Assembly: GCF_000005505.3 (NCBI RefSeq)
Contig: NC_016133.3
Location: 33,566,737-33,630,736, forward strand
From: Brachypodium distachyon
Taxonomy: Eukaryota; Streptophyta; Magnoliopsida; Poales; Poaceae
Direction: 5' to 3'
DNA: 64,000 nt
Shown: piece by piece, positions 44,111-56,323 of the stretch
How positions within the stretch are numbered: position 1 is the stretch's first letter
Layout of the letters: each line of letters begins with the position of its first letter
The notes under the pieces: generated by a model
What the model was told of the DNA's origin: nothing
The model's input: the letters and a program-made list of their open reading frames with translations, nothing else
Databases searched by the model: none
Position numbers and translations under genes: made by a program

Positions 44111-46501
44111 AGAGGCCGAACAACACGTGAAATATTTTTTGAGAGGAAACTGGACCGTAAACATTTTTTTTTTGTGCAACTACTGGACCGTAAACATACG
44201 CTGAGATGTCTTTACCTGGGCAAAATTGTGGGTTCAGGATGGGGAGAGCAGCCCAAATGTTGATATGCTACACAGGCAATCATTTTTTAGGCCAGCTAAC
44301 GGGCCAAGTTTCAGGCCTATTGGTGTAACTCCACCTTTAACGAAATCCAGTTTTCATTTTCATAGGTTACCTTGGGCCTCCGTAACTTGGTAGGAGTATG
44401 TTTTAGTATGTAAAGAGACTCTAATTGGGCCAGTTCGCTTCACTGATTTTTTTTTGAGAGCGAGGTTACTGAAATCCAATTCCCTTAAAATAACCTACGG
44501 AGAATCTAATCAGGACATCTGCTCAAAAAAAAAATTAATCAGGACAGTTTGGATCCTTTTGTTCATGTCATTAGAGAGGTTCAGTTTTTATCGAAGTCTT
44601 TTTCGTCCCGTAGTTTTCGTCATGAGAGTCGTAGCTTCAATCTGGATGCTCACAACCTTGCTCGAGGGGTCTTCTAGCCTAGATTTTGGGGGTCATGTGT
44701 GGTTTGGCCGGCCACCCGGGTTCTCTGTTCCTGTCCAGGTTAATCGATGAATAAAGCAAGTTTCTGTCCTAAATAAAAACTAATCAGGACAGGTGTCCGG
44801 CCAGCTATGTCTTCCCGAGCAGTGCGTGCAAGCCACATAATTATCTTCTTTTTGGATTAGACGACCAAATTTTCAGTCAGGAAGAACAGAAAGTGTACTG
44901 CAAATGTTACTAGGTTGCACGTATGTTGCTACAAGCCTACAGTTGATGAGACGCTGTGTGAAGGTGCTAAAGTGTACCATGTTTACAATTATACTGTCTG
45001 TACGCTATAGAACGCATATAGGTGGTGGGAGGTTGCAACCGGATCTTTGTGGTTGTATTTTTCAAGGCAGACTATAGGTGCAAACAATGAGACAAATTTG
45101 CTAATATTATCATGCATGGTACTCATGAATGCAAAAACTAGCAATAACGTTACTCTCTCCGTTCTGTTTTATAAGATGCATAACTTCTTGGTCATACATC
45201 TTTTTTGACCCGAACTATGGCGGGCCTCAGCCATGCACATTCTTGGTCATACATCTCCAGAACATACATGCAAAGAGTTGTTGAAAACTCATTATTGATA
45301 AGTTATATTTAATCAGCAAGGAAGGTTGCAGAACAGGGCGAAGTTGCCTTTTCTTGCTGACTATACTATTTGGAGGATAACATCAAGAGCATCCTTTTCC
45401 TAGAATTCCAAAAGCAGACAATAATGCTTGGATTGAGCTTTACTCCAAGCAAAACAAGATGGACCTGTGGGGGTCGCCAGGTCACATTCTCCAGCTAGGT
45501 CCATGCTTATAAACACTTATGTGTCAGACTGCTAGTGCGGTACTAGCTCGTGATCTTATAATGGATCACTTGATTACTCTCCCATTCCCAGGGTATATTT
45601 CTCCTCTCTAATCCAAGCCGCCAGCCATTCCTTCTTCCCAACGCTAGCCATCACAATCCCCTCCAATTACCCTCGTTGTCACTGGAGTACGTAGTGGCGG
45701 AGCCAACTGATAAGATCATTAGGTTCAGTACTGTTTTTGGTGCAATCTTCTATCGATGAACAATGCCAAAGACTAACTCACTGAAGCTTTGGTGAATTTT
45801 ATTGGGCTATATCGAACCCAAATGCTTGCATAGCATCTCCTCCCTGCGCAAGAGTACGCCACAACCGAATGCCTTGTGATTGATCGCAGTGATAGATGCT
45901 CTCGCCGATCCCGCTATGGTGGCCCGGCCATGGGCCGTCTGTCGGCGGGTTCACTTCCGTCGAGGGAGTTGCAGACATTGGCCACGCTGTGGATAGCCGC
46001 AGACCACGGTGGCGCTCACCGCTCTCCTCCTATCGTGTCCAACAATGTTGATAGCTCGGTGCCCGAGTTGATGTCCCCAGTTGGTAGTCGCAGGAGCAAT
46101 GTGGCGATGCAGCCGGTGTGGCTACTACGTGCGAGCATTTGTCCGGTTTCGATGTGGGCTTCTTGGTGGCACAGCACTGACGTGTTTTCAGAAGGATTTT
46201 CTATGCCAATTCGGTTGCCATGACCGAAACAACCAGCAACACAACTGCCTGCAATATGGTCTTCATTGGTTAGGTACTTGGGTCAAGCAATCCGTGATCT
46301 GTTATTCCTTGTTAGACCTGGCAGACAACACTCGTGTGTCAATGTGTCATCTCCTTCCTAAAGAGGCATTGTCTTGCAGTTTTGGAAGCTACGGGTGGTT
46401 CGGTCTTCACTAGTTAATTTGTCCAGACAGGCGCGTGAGCTCTAGGTGATAACCTTTGTTTTGCCTTGGCATAATGGCATGCTATAACAATGTTCTCACA
46501 A
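44111..46501. other. Intergenic DNA with decayed repeats
   Basis: No gene recognised. About 45160 a TACTCTCTCCGTTCTGTTTTATAAG phrase resembles the end of a Stowaway MITE without a matching partner. GTAGTGGCGGAGCC near 45688 is a phrase common in grass repeats. The open frame 45876-46223 has no recognisable product. Confidence 0.4.
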
Positions 46502-46536
46502 CTAGCATGGTGGCCCACGCGAAATACGCGGGCTAG
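46502..46536 (-). mobile_element. Probable Helitron 3' end
   Basis: Read on the minus strand, the hairpin GCCCGCGTATTTCGCGTGGGC is followed after seven bases by CTAG and then T. This is the Helitron terminal pattern: a short GC-rich hairpin about ten bases before CTRR, inserted next to T. The element would extend to the right. Its 5' end (TC...) was not found. Confidence 0.45.
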
Positions 46537-46626
46537 ACCTGATGATCGTTGGTGTATTATTTTTTTTACGTGTGCCGATGATTTTTTCATTTTGTACCTT
46601 TTTTAATTTCCTGCCATACTGGTATA

Positions 46627-46854
46627 TTCTCTCTGGTCGGGTTTATAAAACCTGCACGTTATTTTATAACGGACTTTGGCGAAACATTGCTTGATAATAC
46701 GACGTTATCGCGACACAAAAGAGATATCGTTGTATCTGTATTGGAAAACTCAATAAATAGTATAACGTTTACATACCTATATTTTTTTGTATAATTGTTT
46801 ATCAAAATTTGACAAAAAATTCAATGCAAGTGTTATAAGTCCGGATGGAGGGAG
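46627..46854. mobile_element. Stowaway MITE, complete
   Basis: 228 bp with imperfect terminal inverted repeats of about 30 bases (left TTCTCTCTGGTCGGGTTTAT, right ATAAGTCCGGATGGAGGGAG) and TA on both sides (46625-46626, 46855-46856). AT-rich interior, no coding capacity. Confidence 0.7.
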
Positions 46855-46856
46855 TA

Positions 46857-48600
46857 TGATTCACTGATATTGGATTTTGTCCGATACATATCTATTCATC
46901 CTGATTTTAGTTCTAAAATCGAAGACATAAAACTTTTATACCTAAGGGCTTTCACGGCGTGCCAAAAGCCAAATTTCCCACATAGGTCTAAAAGCCAAAC
47001 TGCTTATTCTCTGGTGAAGCCAAATTTGATGCTAAATTTTAGTTTACCTGTAGTGCAGATAATGCCAGACCTGCACGTAGATGGGACCCGCAAAAGAATG
47101 AATGAATTACTCATTTCTCTTATCTTTTCTTTTCCCCAACCTCACTTTCCCATCAAATTCTCAGACCCCAACTCCGTCAGCGCCCCACTTCACCACCTCC
47201 GCTCGCGGCCCTGCACCTCCCCCGCTCCTCCGCCGCGCGCCCTCTGCACCACCTCCGCCCCTCCTGCGCACGCCCTGCACCGCCTCCGCTAGTGCCCCTA
47301 CGCCGCGCTTGCCCAACAGCGCCTCCGCCCCTCCGCGCGCACCCCTGAACTGCCTCCCCCGTGTCCAGCGGCAATGTAGAGGCTCTAAGTGATATAATTC
47401 CGTACGTAAATTGTGAAATCCCTCCCGTGAGCCTCTCATTCCCCAAATCCCCTAGGTGGCCAGGCCACAGTCCCCACAGTACTCCCACCCTTGCTCTGCT
47501 TGGCCTCTCCCGCCACTGCTTCCTACTGTTACTTTGGAATCAGTGTTTCTTTTTAGAGGTTCAGCCGAACGTAACATCAAAAGACTGTTACTTTGGACTT
47601 GGTGTTTCTTTTTAGAGGTTCAGCTGAACATAACATCAAAAGAACGATTTGTAGGACTCGTAGATCTATTTAACAGCTGAAAATAATTAGGTTGATGTGG
47701 ATCAACGTGAAGGCTCCCCAGTACCCCTCGTATTGCTTGTAGAACTCATAGATCTCATATCTAACGGCTGAAATAATTGGGGCGACCCGTGCAAATTGCG
47801 CGGTTAGACTTGTATAATTTTTTTTATTTCTTATATATTTTACTTAACCAAAATATGTATAGCTTTTTCATTTGTTTTTCGTGAAGACAAATCTTGCGAA
47901 CTGATAAGATGGAATATTCTGCATCATTAGATTGATTCAATAACATATTATATTATAGATTAGGTTGTCATTATATCTTTTAGCACCAGATTTGTATTTT
48001 ATTAACATTATCTGCAATATAAAAGTGTTTTTTTTACCTTGAATAAGGAATTGATGTGTTTGATACAATTTATTCTGTGCGATATTATTTTGTCTAATCC
48101 ACTTGGAAATGGTGCTATAGCTGGGACATTTCGTGTTGTGTCGTAATTTGTGGAGCGGGAAACAAGGCAGCAGTACTAACTTGAAAATATGTATCCAATG
48201 GAAATAGGTGAAAGAAACCACATAAAAACTATGCTTAAAGGTTTCCAAATAATCCCCGATTAAAAGCACATTATATTGGAGAGATGATGTTTACATAGTA
48301 ACATGTCAAATTTTAAGTTCAAGTCAAATTCATTTGAAGTTATGTAAACGCAATGAATACCGTAAACGGTAAAATAAATTTATGCTGATTTTTCTTACAT
48401 AACGCATTATTTTGTGTTTGAACTTGAAATTTTGCATGTTTAAATAATATCTGTCACCCTCCTATTTTTGCGCACAATCCGTCAGCCTCCTAACATACTA
48501 TGCTTTTTTGTTGAGATTTTCTTTAAAGTTTCCACCGAATTTTGATCATTACTTAATATGTTTACTTGTTAATAATATCTAAACGTATAATTAGACTTAG
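46857..48600. other. Intergenic DNA with short repeats
   Basis: No gene. A C-rich low-complexity block (47170-47350) gives misleading proline-rich frames. A hairpin ACCCGTGCAAATTGCGCGGTT at 47785-47805 resembles the Helitron end hairpin at 46513 but lacks CTRR at the right distance. Confidence 0.4.
47528..47645. repeat. Two-copy tandem duplication, 59 bp unit
   Basis: GTTACTTTGGA...AACATCAAAAGA is present twice (47528-47586 and 47587-47645) with about five differences. Confidence 0.8.
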
Positions 48601-48619
48601 TTTGTGGTTGCTAAAGTTG

Positions 48620-48841
48620 TGCAATGAAAAACTGGGCATGAAAGCAAAAAAAAATATAATTAGATTATTTTATCATTTGCAATGAAAAACTGGGCATGAA
48701 AGCAAAAAAAAATATAATTAGATTATTTTATCATTTGCAATGAAAAACTGGGCATGAAAGCAAAAAAAATTGGGCATGAAAAACGTATAATTAGATTATT
48801 TTATCATTTGCAATGAAAAACTGGGCATGAAAGAAAAAAAA
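48620..48841. repeat. Minisatellite, 58 bp unit
   Basis: Units begin TGCAATGAAAAACTGGGCAT at 48620, 48678, 48736 and 48809. The first two are 58 bases and identical or nearly so. The third is 73 because TTGGGCATGAAA is duplicated inside it, and the fourth is partial. The AAACGTATAATTAGA phrase of the unit also occurs just upstream at 48582, a probable source. Confidence 0.85.
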
Positions 48842-49094
48842 TGGTTACCTAAATAGACAAAAGCTGGTCGAACTATCGCGATCCATGGCAATGTAAAGGG
48901 GAAATATCCAGTAAAAACTTCCATCTGGTGAAAACCTGAAAACTCTTGCTGTGAACCATTGGACCGAGAATGTATGGCTCAGATTAAAGGTGGGAAAGAA
49001 ACCAGTCACTTAAACGTACATTTGCGAAAAAAAAGTAATGGTTACGTGAAATAGACAAAAACTAGTCGAACTATCATGATCCACGGCAATGTAA
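48838..49094. repeat. Dispersed direct repeat of about 60 bp
   Basis: ATGGTTACCTAAATAGACAA ... GATCCATGGCAATGTAAA (48838-48897) recurs as ATGGTTACGTGAAATAGACA ... GATCCACGGCAATGTAAA (49036-49094). The copies are about 198 bases apart. Confidence 0.7.
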
Positions 49095-49860
49095 AAACGC
49101 AGACCTTACCCCTCCTGCCGTTAGAAAGCTTAATTTCTTCATCCCTAAAAAATCTTTTTTTTCAGGATCATCCCTAAAAAATCTTGCTCACCTGTAAGCA
49201 CGCACCAGACGCATCCAGAAAAATGGCTGGCAATCTTTGCACTATTACGCCACCGCGTCTGAAGCAATCTCAAATCTGTACCACAAACTTGTTTTAAGCT
49301 CTCATGCATGCACGAGCCGTGGAACCAGTCAACATATATTGTCACACGCCAGCAAAATATCTGACCGTCCCCGCCGCGCGTGTCCGTGCACCGCAATCTA
49401 GTACTTAGATATGGTAGGTGTCAAACAGAACAAAAGAATCATGCACCATCATCTTACTCATCCTTTGCTCAGGGGATCTCTCCCTTTCGCCTTTCCATAA
49501 ATGGGGATGGCTAGTGGTGCGCGCGCATTTTTTGGCATGAAAAATGTGTCCCGAGTGGTCTCAGATTTCTCGTAAAGGGAAGTGAAGCATAGATGCTTGA
49601 TCTGTTTTGTTGTCTACTGCATGCAAATCCACGAAGCAAATCCCTCTGCGTCTCTCAATAAACAACACATAAGCAAATTCCTACACGTCACTTAACAAAC
49701 AGACATAAACAAAACAAATAGCTAAAAAACCCATACCGCAATCTCCTTCTCTGGTCTATCAGATCTCCCTTTTCTTTCGTTCTATCTAGGAGAACTCCGT
49801 ACATCTACCGGATTTACTTCGTCCAAACTCACGATTAACATCTATAAAAATCCAAAACGT
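49095..49860. other. Intergenic DNA, nothing recognised
   Basis: No supported coding region or repeat. Open frames are short and of random composition. Confidence 0.4.
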
Positions 49861-49864
49861 CAAC

Positions 49865-50173
49865 TCTTAACAAATCTAAAAGTAACTCTAGGCATCACAT
49901 GAACTCATCAAAGTAACTCACACATGCAAAACTACATCCAGCAAATCTAAAAGTAACTCTTAACATTTGAACTAGATCCAGCAAAACTCAGGAAAGTAGC
50001 TCTTAACAACATCACAAATTCACAACTCTACGCATCTTGTGAACTTAGGAAAGTAACTCACACATGCAAAACTAAATCCACCAAATCTAAAAGTAACTCT
50101 TAACTCTACTGAACTCATGAAAGTAACTCACATGTTAAAGCTACATCCGGCAAAATCTAAAAGTAACTCTAAC
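49865..50173. repeat. Degenerate AAATCTAAAAGTAACTCT repeat
   Basis: The phrase (A)AATCTAAAAGTAACTCT occurs five times, interleaved with GAAAGTAACTCACACATGC and CTACATCCAGCAAA. Irregular spacing indicates an old, shuffled array directly next to the captured gene fragment. Confidence 0.65.
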
Positions 50174-50224
50174 CTGGAATTTACATCCGAAGAAATAAGA
50201 TGGTCTCTTTGTGGAAGAAATTCC

Positions 50225-50430
50225 TAACTCAAAGCTGTCACTAAGGCTAGAGGAGCAGAGTGCAGCAGCCTCGATGTCGTGGGAGAAGCTGGAGGGGTCG
50301 AGCACCGTCAGATTCGGGAACGAAGGGGTGCAGGCCGGTGAACCCGTTGGAGGAGACGTTCAGCACCTCGATCGCCAGGAAAAAGGACTCACCGTTGCCG
50401 GTGCAGGAGCTCGCAGGGACGAACTCGCCG
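50225..50430 (-). pseudogene. Fragment of a phytosulfokine-receptor-like LRR gene
   Basis: On the minus strand this reads FFLAIEVLNVSSNGFTGLHP, then in a shifted frame FPNLTVLDPSSFSHDIEAAA and LCSS. The LNVSSNxFTG and NLTVLD segments are leucine-rich repeats of the receptor-kinase type. The string of features (AIEVLNVSSNGFTG, HP, FPNLTVLD, ALCSS) closely matches, from memory, one stretch of grass PSKR ectodomains. Only about 65 codons remain, with one frameshift and no kinase domain. It most likely was captured by a transposon. It is not a working gene. Confidence 0.6.
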
Positions 50431-51320
50431 GAGGGCCTTGGTTCGCGGAGGGAAGCGGCGGCTGCGGCAGCAGGCCAGCGGCTCACGCGGAGGAGGGAAG
50501 GGGCGGAGGCGGCGGCTCACGTGGAAGAGGGAGGTGGCGGTGGAGGCCCTCGCAGGATGGAGGCAGAGGGCCGGTGGGTGCGCCGATGTGGACTGTGGAG
50601 CACAACAGGCGAGACCGCGAGAAGGGATCCGTTCGTGAAAGAGAGAAACTCGTGGTGTGTGGCTGTGGGAGAAAGAGATAAGGAGCAGGGAGAGACTAAG
50701 AGAGATAAGGACGGAAGTAAAAACAGAAACGGACAAAAAAAATTGACAAGAGGAAACGTTCGGGAGGAAATACAGCTGCTCGATTCGATCTGACGGAGGC
50801 TCCGCTCAGGACAAAAGAGTCCCACACACAAATAAGATTTTTAAAACCCCATAATACTGTCCTTGAACGGGTCAACACAGGTGTTGGATTACTGAGATGA
50901 TACAAGTGATGATGCGTCCAGCAGTCAACTCATGCGACGTACGTCCACTCGATCCGGGCCGGGAGAGCCCAACGTGCCGCCACCTGTATAATTCCGCCCG
51001 TAGCGACCCCGGCCGGTGACGGTGTCGTGCCAACATCGCCGCGCACTAACCGGAAAAGCGGCTTTCGGAAACCTCAGATTGCCCCCCGATGTGGCGAGCC
51101 CCCGTTGGTTAGTCCGTCGCAAAGCCTGATGAAAGAACCACTCCTTTTTTCCTGCGCCCGGCCATGTACGTGCTTCACAGCTAATCCCTAGCTAGCCGGG
51201 CATCGATCGATCAGGCGAGAGAAAACGCGTATGTTTCACCAACTCCGGCTGCTTCCGAGAGCTTTTAAACCGGCCGCCCTACTGAAACCTCTCCTCTGTA
51301 TTAACTTACTCAAGCTAGTC
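50431..51320. other. Intergenic DNA upstream of the ERF gene
   Basis: 50436-50700 is GC- and purine-rich and gives overlapping artefact frames on both strands; it may belong to the same transposon as the LRR fragment. 50925-51320 is the likely distal promoter of the ERF gene. Confidence 0.4.
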
Positions 51321-51324
51321 TGTA

Positions 51325-51342
51325 CTTGTATATATATAAGTG
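51325..51342 (+). promoter_or_regulatory. Probable TATA box of the ERF gene
   Basis: TATATATATAAG about 230 bases upstream of the start codon at 51568. Transcription would start near 51370, leaving a leader of about 200 bases without introns. Confidence 0.5.
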
Positions 51343-51567
51343 TCTCCACTAGTTGACATTGTTGACAATGCAGGGTTCGGTCAGTTGATCGATCATCATA
51401 GACTGCTTCGCCACATTATTGTAGTATAGGCTAGCTTGTAGCTTGACAATGTACGCGGTGCGTGGCATGTGTTGGTAGGAAGTGTCTGTGCTATACTATA
51501 CTGTACCGTGTGCAGTTTACTTGACGTATATACGTGTGAGTTGGTGATTAGTTAAGTTGATGCGTGC

Positions 51568-52176
51568 ATGGAGCAACAAGGGCGGGAGATCAGCGGGATG
51601 ATGAGCCTGTGCGGGCGGCGGGCGCGGGCGGAGACGCGGCACCCGGTGTACCGCGGCGTGCGGCTCCGCGCGGGGAAGTGGGTGTCGGAGATCCGGGAGC
51701 TGCGGAAGCCCAACAGGATCTGGCTCGGCACCTACCCGACGCCCGAGATGGCCGCGGCCGCCTACGACGCCGCCGCATTGGCGCTGCGCGGCGCGGGCAC
51801 GGCGCTCAACTTCCCCGACGCGGCCAGGTCGCGCCCGGCGCCGCGGTCCGTGTCCGCCGACGACGTCCGCGCCGCGGCCGCGGAAGCCGCCGCCTCGTTC
51901 GCCGCCGTGGCCACCAGCGCCTGGACGACGACCACAGAACGGAGCAGCGACGACCAATACCATCGTCCCCATTGTAATCAGCTGCGTGGCGGTGGCGACG
52001 TGATGGGCGTGGTGGACGAGGACGACGTGTTCGAGATGCCGCGGCTGATGGCGAGCATGGCGGAAGGGCTCATGATCAGCCCGCCGGACGGCGGTGCCGT
52101 GGCGCCGTATTATGACGTGCTGCAGGTTGAAGACGAGGGCGACGCGGCAGCTGTGAGCTTGTGGGATCACGCATGA
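51568..52176 (+). CDS. AP2/ERF transcription factor, DREB subfamily (A-4-like)
   Basis: Single-exon gene of 202 residues. The AP2 DNA-binding domain is at residues 27-84 ([20 protein letters not shown], then [20 protein letters not shown] and [12 protein letters not shown]), with the WLG motif and the valine after KW that marks DREB proteins. After it come [16 protein letters not shown] (96-111) and the acidic [20 protein letters not shown] followed by SPP (151-173), both typical of ERF group III (DREB A-1/A-4) outside the AP2 domain. The C-terminus ends LWDHA, like the LWS-type end of activators. The segment between RGVR and GKWV is one residue shorter than in CBF/DREB1. The protein should bind DRE/CRT-like sites in the nucleus. 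The first ATG is preferred; M11 or M12 are possible alternatives. Confidence 0.92.
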   Translation: MEQQGREISGMMSLCGRRARAETRHPVYRGVRLRAGKWVSEIRELRKPNRIWLGTYPTPEMAAAAYDAAALALRGAGTALNFPDAARSRPAPRSVSADDVRAAAAEAAASFAAVATSAWTTTTERSSDDQYHRPHCNQLRGGGDVMGVVDEDDVFEMPRLMASMAEGLMISPPDGGAVAPYYDVLQVEDEGDAAAVSLWDHA

Positions 52177-55100
52177 TCGGTCACATGGGACCGGACGCCA
52201 TGACCACCTGGTGGTGGAGTGGAGATGTGGGGACGTGATGTGGACGGAGGAATATATGTGTTGTCTTGTACTCCTATATATGTACGCTCTCTGTGATTGC
52301 ACGCCCTGTACGTACGTAGCATGGATGTGAAATAGATGATGGGGACACGACGCGGATACAGACATATACAGTCACAGTGCCCCTGTCATTAAGGATCTTT
52401 TTTTTTTACTTTGATCGAGTATATGCGTGTTTGTACTGACAAAAAGAATCACTGCATCATACGGGGATCCCGGTTTTAGAAGATTGGACTAAACACAACC
52501 ATCAACCCGTACCTGATGCTGATTCTTACGTGTCTCGCACCTTTACCATAACGTACACCTGTATAGCCAATACACATCTTGGTCGACCATCAGCTCATTC
52601 CTTTACAGCAATCTGACTTTATTGATAAAAGAAGGACAATACGACAAGTCGAAGATACTAGAACAGACATGAACACGATACGCAATAGAAGCAAATGGTG
52701 TCAAGGTCCTTTATAAACTTGTCACCTTGAGCTATGACCGTCGTCTTACCTCAACTTCCATCACATTGCCTAATTAAACCAAACAACTTGATAATTTTAT
52801 TTTTATTTTTTTGCCGTGAGACAACCTGTTAGTTTTCTGGCGAACCATTGGCAGTCCTAGCTTTTGCAACCTGTGGCCTGAAGAGGCGGCTGGCCTCGGC
52901 AATATCGGGGGAAAGGGTGCGTGAGTTCAGAAAAGAGTGCTTGTAAGAGAACCCTTTTTTTTTGTGAATTGAGAGCTTTGTAAGAGAATAGATGTGGAAA
53001 ATTGATACTTAGTTGTTTATAGTTAGGCATTTGATTGAAAATACAAGTAAAAAATCAATGTCTGTGGTTGACAGGAGTTCGATAGGGAATTAGCTTAAGA
53101 TAAATAAGTTATTATGAACTAATGGCCACAATTCACTTCAAATTCTCACCACTCCTGTTATGAAAATGGTGTGGGCGGATTTCTAAACTCCACCGCCCAA
53201 TCTCTCATAAAAAAACTCGCATTTCCACCAACCAAACAAATGATCTAATAGCACAAACCCATTCAACTCTCATTACTTCTCTGTAATTTCTCCTAACTAG
53301 ACAAGCTCGTCTAAGAACGTGGTTGTGCCTATCCCGATCACATGACAAGCTCCACTTACATCATGTGCAAAACTGAACATTGATGCTAGTTTTCAGCGGC
53401 GGGAGCCAGGAACTAACTTAGAGCAGGGCTATTATAGTGTATGTGAATAAGAAATAGTAATTAAGGAGGGGAAACCCCATGCCAAACATCAAATTCTCAC
53501 AATTTTCCAAAGAAAAAAAGTTCAAGCCACAGGGCGTGGCCCCCCTTGCCTCTTGTCTCCACCTATGCTAGTTTTGATGGTTGAATTGGGTACACACTAG
53601 CCTATCGCAAGCTAGCACATGACCTATTACACACTCGTCACCAAGCCGGACATAAATTCCATCGCAAGTCCACCTCTTGGCACCGGGTCTGTTAGGTCCT
53701 TGTCGCACGCTATAACAAATGCAAACTTTGTGTTTGTTAATAATAGTATCATGAATTGTAACAAGCCCATAATCCGTAAAAAGTTCTAGTCCTAGAACCC
53801 ATCTGTACAGATATGAGTTGTTGGTTCTCCGTTCACTCTAGTGAGACTATTTCTTCTACTGCTAGGGAATGAATATCATGGTCTTTTGACTATAATTGAG
53901 TAGATTGATAAATCTTGAGCACATAAATAACAAAAACACATTTAAACAACTTACATATAGTAATCATTCAGTTTTAAGGCTGAGAAGTTGTCTATTTTTT
54001 AGTTAAGTATCCGTCGATGTGCTTGACCGTCGGATCTTAATCCAACGATAACACATTGGAGAAAAGAGAGAAGGATGGCACTCAAATTTTAATCCCAATG
54101 GCGCTGATAAGTTAATTGAAATTTAAGGCATATTGCTTAAAAATGAGGAGATGGAGAAATAACCACACCCATGATAATTTCATAGCGACGCGCGTAGCAA
54201 TAAATATCAAAGACATTAAGGCCCTGCTCTTGGACCAACCAACCTGATCCAGAGAGAAAGCATCTTGCTATGATTTTATTTTCTTGCGGCGCACCTTCAT
54301 ATGAAATTAACATACTATTGTAATCACCGCGAAATCGTGTGCACGAGTACCGTACATGCAACAATCTCTAAACAAGAACGTTCGGTGGCCTTAATTAACA
54401 TCTTCCACGAAGTAGATTCTGCGTTACCAACGCGGCGACTTATTACAGCTGTGCATGTGCAGTACAGTACATGCCATCGATCTCAGGGCGGCGTCGTCGA
54501 TCGCCCTGTCCTGCTGTCCAGAACAATCTGAAGCCACGGCGAAGCTGGCCGCATTAAGAGCCGCCGCCCGCCGGCCGGCCGGCACACTACACCCTGCACG
54601 CCGTGCAAGTCATGAATTACTAAACTGAGCGCACCTCTGCACATGCAAACTTTCTTGACTTGTAATTACAGCTGTGCATGGTTACAGAGCCTCGTACGGA
54701 CGTGGGTACGGTCCACTCTCGCAAAGCGACGAAGAAATTCTGCGTCGGGCAGGAGCTTTGTTTGTCTTAGCCTACCTTGCCTGCCTGCCCGCCCGGCCAC
54801 CTGTACTGTTGTACAGTCACGTTGTTGAGCCGTGCGTCTGCCATCTGCATTGCACGGAAGGGCGATCGGAGGAGACAAGGAGTAGTAGCGACATGGATGG
54901 ATGCAGCAGCGACGGGCATGCAAGCATCACTCATGATGATATTTCTGTTCCGTGCCCGTGCAAGCTCGACGTGGATTTGGCCGCTCGATTGGTGCCGCCG
55001 GTTCAGTTTGAGTCTTTGGAAACTGAATTTGGCATACAGCTAGAGTTTTTGGGCGATAGCGCTGCGAATTCGCCTCGTCCGGTAAAGACTGGGACGGGTG

Positions 55101-56323
55101 GTTTGTGTTTCCCAGTCGGACGAAGTCGAGCAATGCGCGGGGGCACAGCTGGAGCGCGAATCTCGGTATACTAAAACAGTCGAGGCAGTATATATTCCCT
55201 CCACGTACGCGTACTGGTCAACCACCCCCAGGGTTACGCGAGTGCCAAAATCTTGGGAGGGTGTCGAGCTCGACGAGATTTGCGAACGGGACATGGGAAC
55301 CGCGCCGGAAGTTCGCCCCTCATAATCGCCGGAGCCACGAGCAATTAGCACGGCCACTGCACCAGATTAATTGTGCACAAGCGCATCAGTTTTGGCGGGT
55401 TTCCGACAAATGGTTCGAGATTTGCGTCCGTAGAACCTAATAGGTGCAAGCTTTTCGTGTCCGATCAAAGTCGCCGGTGAATGGTGATCATCTTCTACGG
55501 ATTTGTCTCGGGACATCGTTGGACCTTTTTCCGGGCGAATGGGGCCAGGGCAGATCAACCTCTCTGTTCTGCTTCATCTGTCTCAGTTAAATTTTGTTTT
55601 CCTGGGCCAATCTCCGGATACAATTAACCACTTGTTCGCTACACACAATTGTTCAGGTCGAGTACCAATCCATTATCGGTGAGTAGTGCATTAGTACCAT
55701 CGAGTAGTAGTAGTACAAGACAGCCACACCAATTATAGAAGTCAATTTATCGATCGGTCCTAGATTGTTCAGGTTCACGTACCAACGGCAACGTTTAGGT
55801 AGAGATAGGTGCGCATGGACCAAGAACTCATAATTCCTACTAGGCTCGTAGCCGTCCCCGGTGGGTGCGTGCGTTTTTGTGTGTCTGTGATCCGACCCCA
55901 TCATCCCACTAACCGTCGCACGTTTACGATGGAACAAGCTTCGGTCGGCCGTATGTGTATATAACGCGCGGCCGCACGCAAATCCTTTCCCCGCCCGGCT
56001 AATGTAGCTCCCGGCCTATCTCCCAGAGACCCATTTTGCCTGCCACCTGCTGTAGCATCGCATCGAAACAAGCTTCAACTCGCCCAATTTTCTATACGCG
56101 CAGATCGATTTGCACGAACACCCGCGGAGGCCGAAGCTACCACGCAAGCGGCGCGCGCACGTAGCTAAGCACCGATCAGTAACGTACTTAACAGTTGCTA
56201 AACAGTAGCTAGGCACACCACACCAGCAAGCTCAGTGCTCCTCTGTTTCTCGCTTCGTACTCTGCTCAGAGTCAGATTTCCGTCCGAGGAGCTATAGCGA
56301 GTGGCGTTCGTGACGACGCAGCA
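52177..56323. other. Intergenic DNA, no gene supported
   Basis: 52177-52400 is probably the ERF 3' untranslated region. The remainder is mostly AT-rich with no recognisable coding region. The open frame at 54674-55174 has a random-looking composition and no domain. 56000-56323 contains the likely promoter and leader of the DUF4378 gene. Confidence 0.4.

Noticed and set aside
48620..48841. CRISPR-like array
   Set aside because: Units are directly adjacent without unique spacers and the genome is eukaryotic; it is a minisatellite.
54674..55174. 166-codon plus-strand frame
   Set aside because: No domain, no leader or TATA box at a fitting distance, and random composition.
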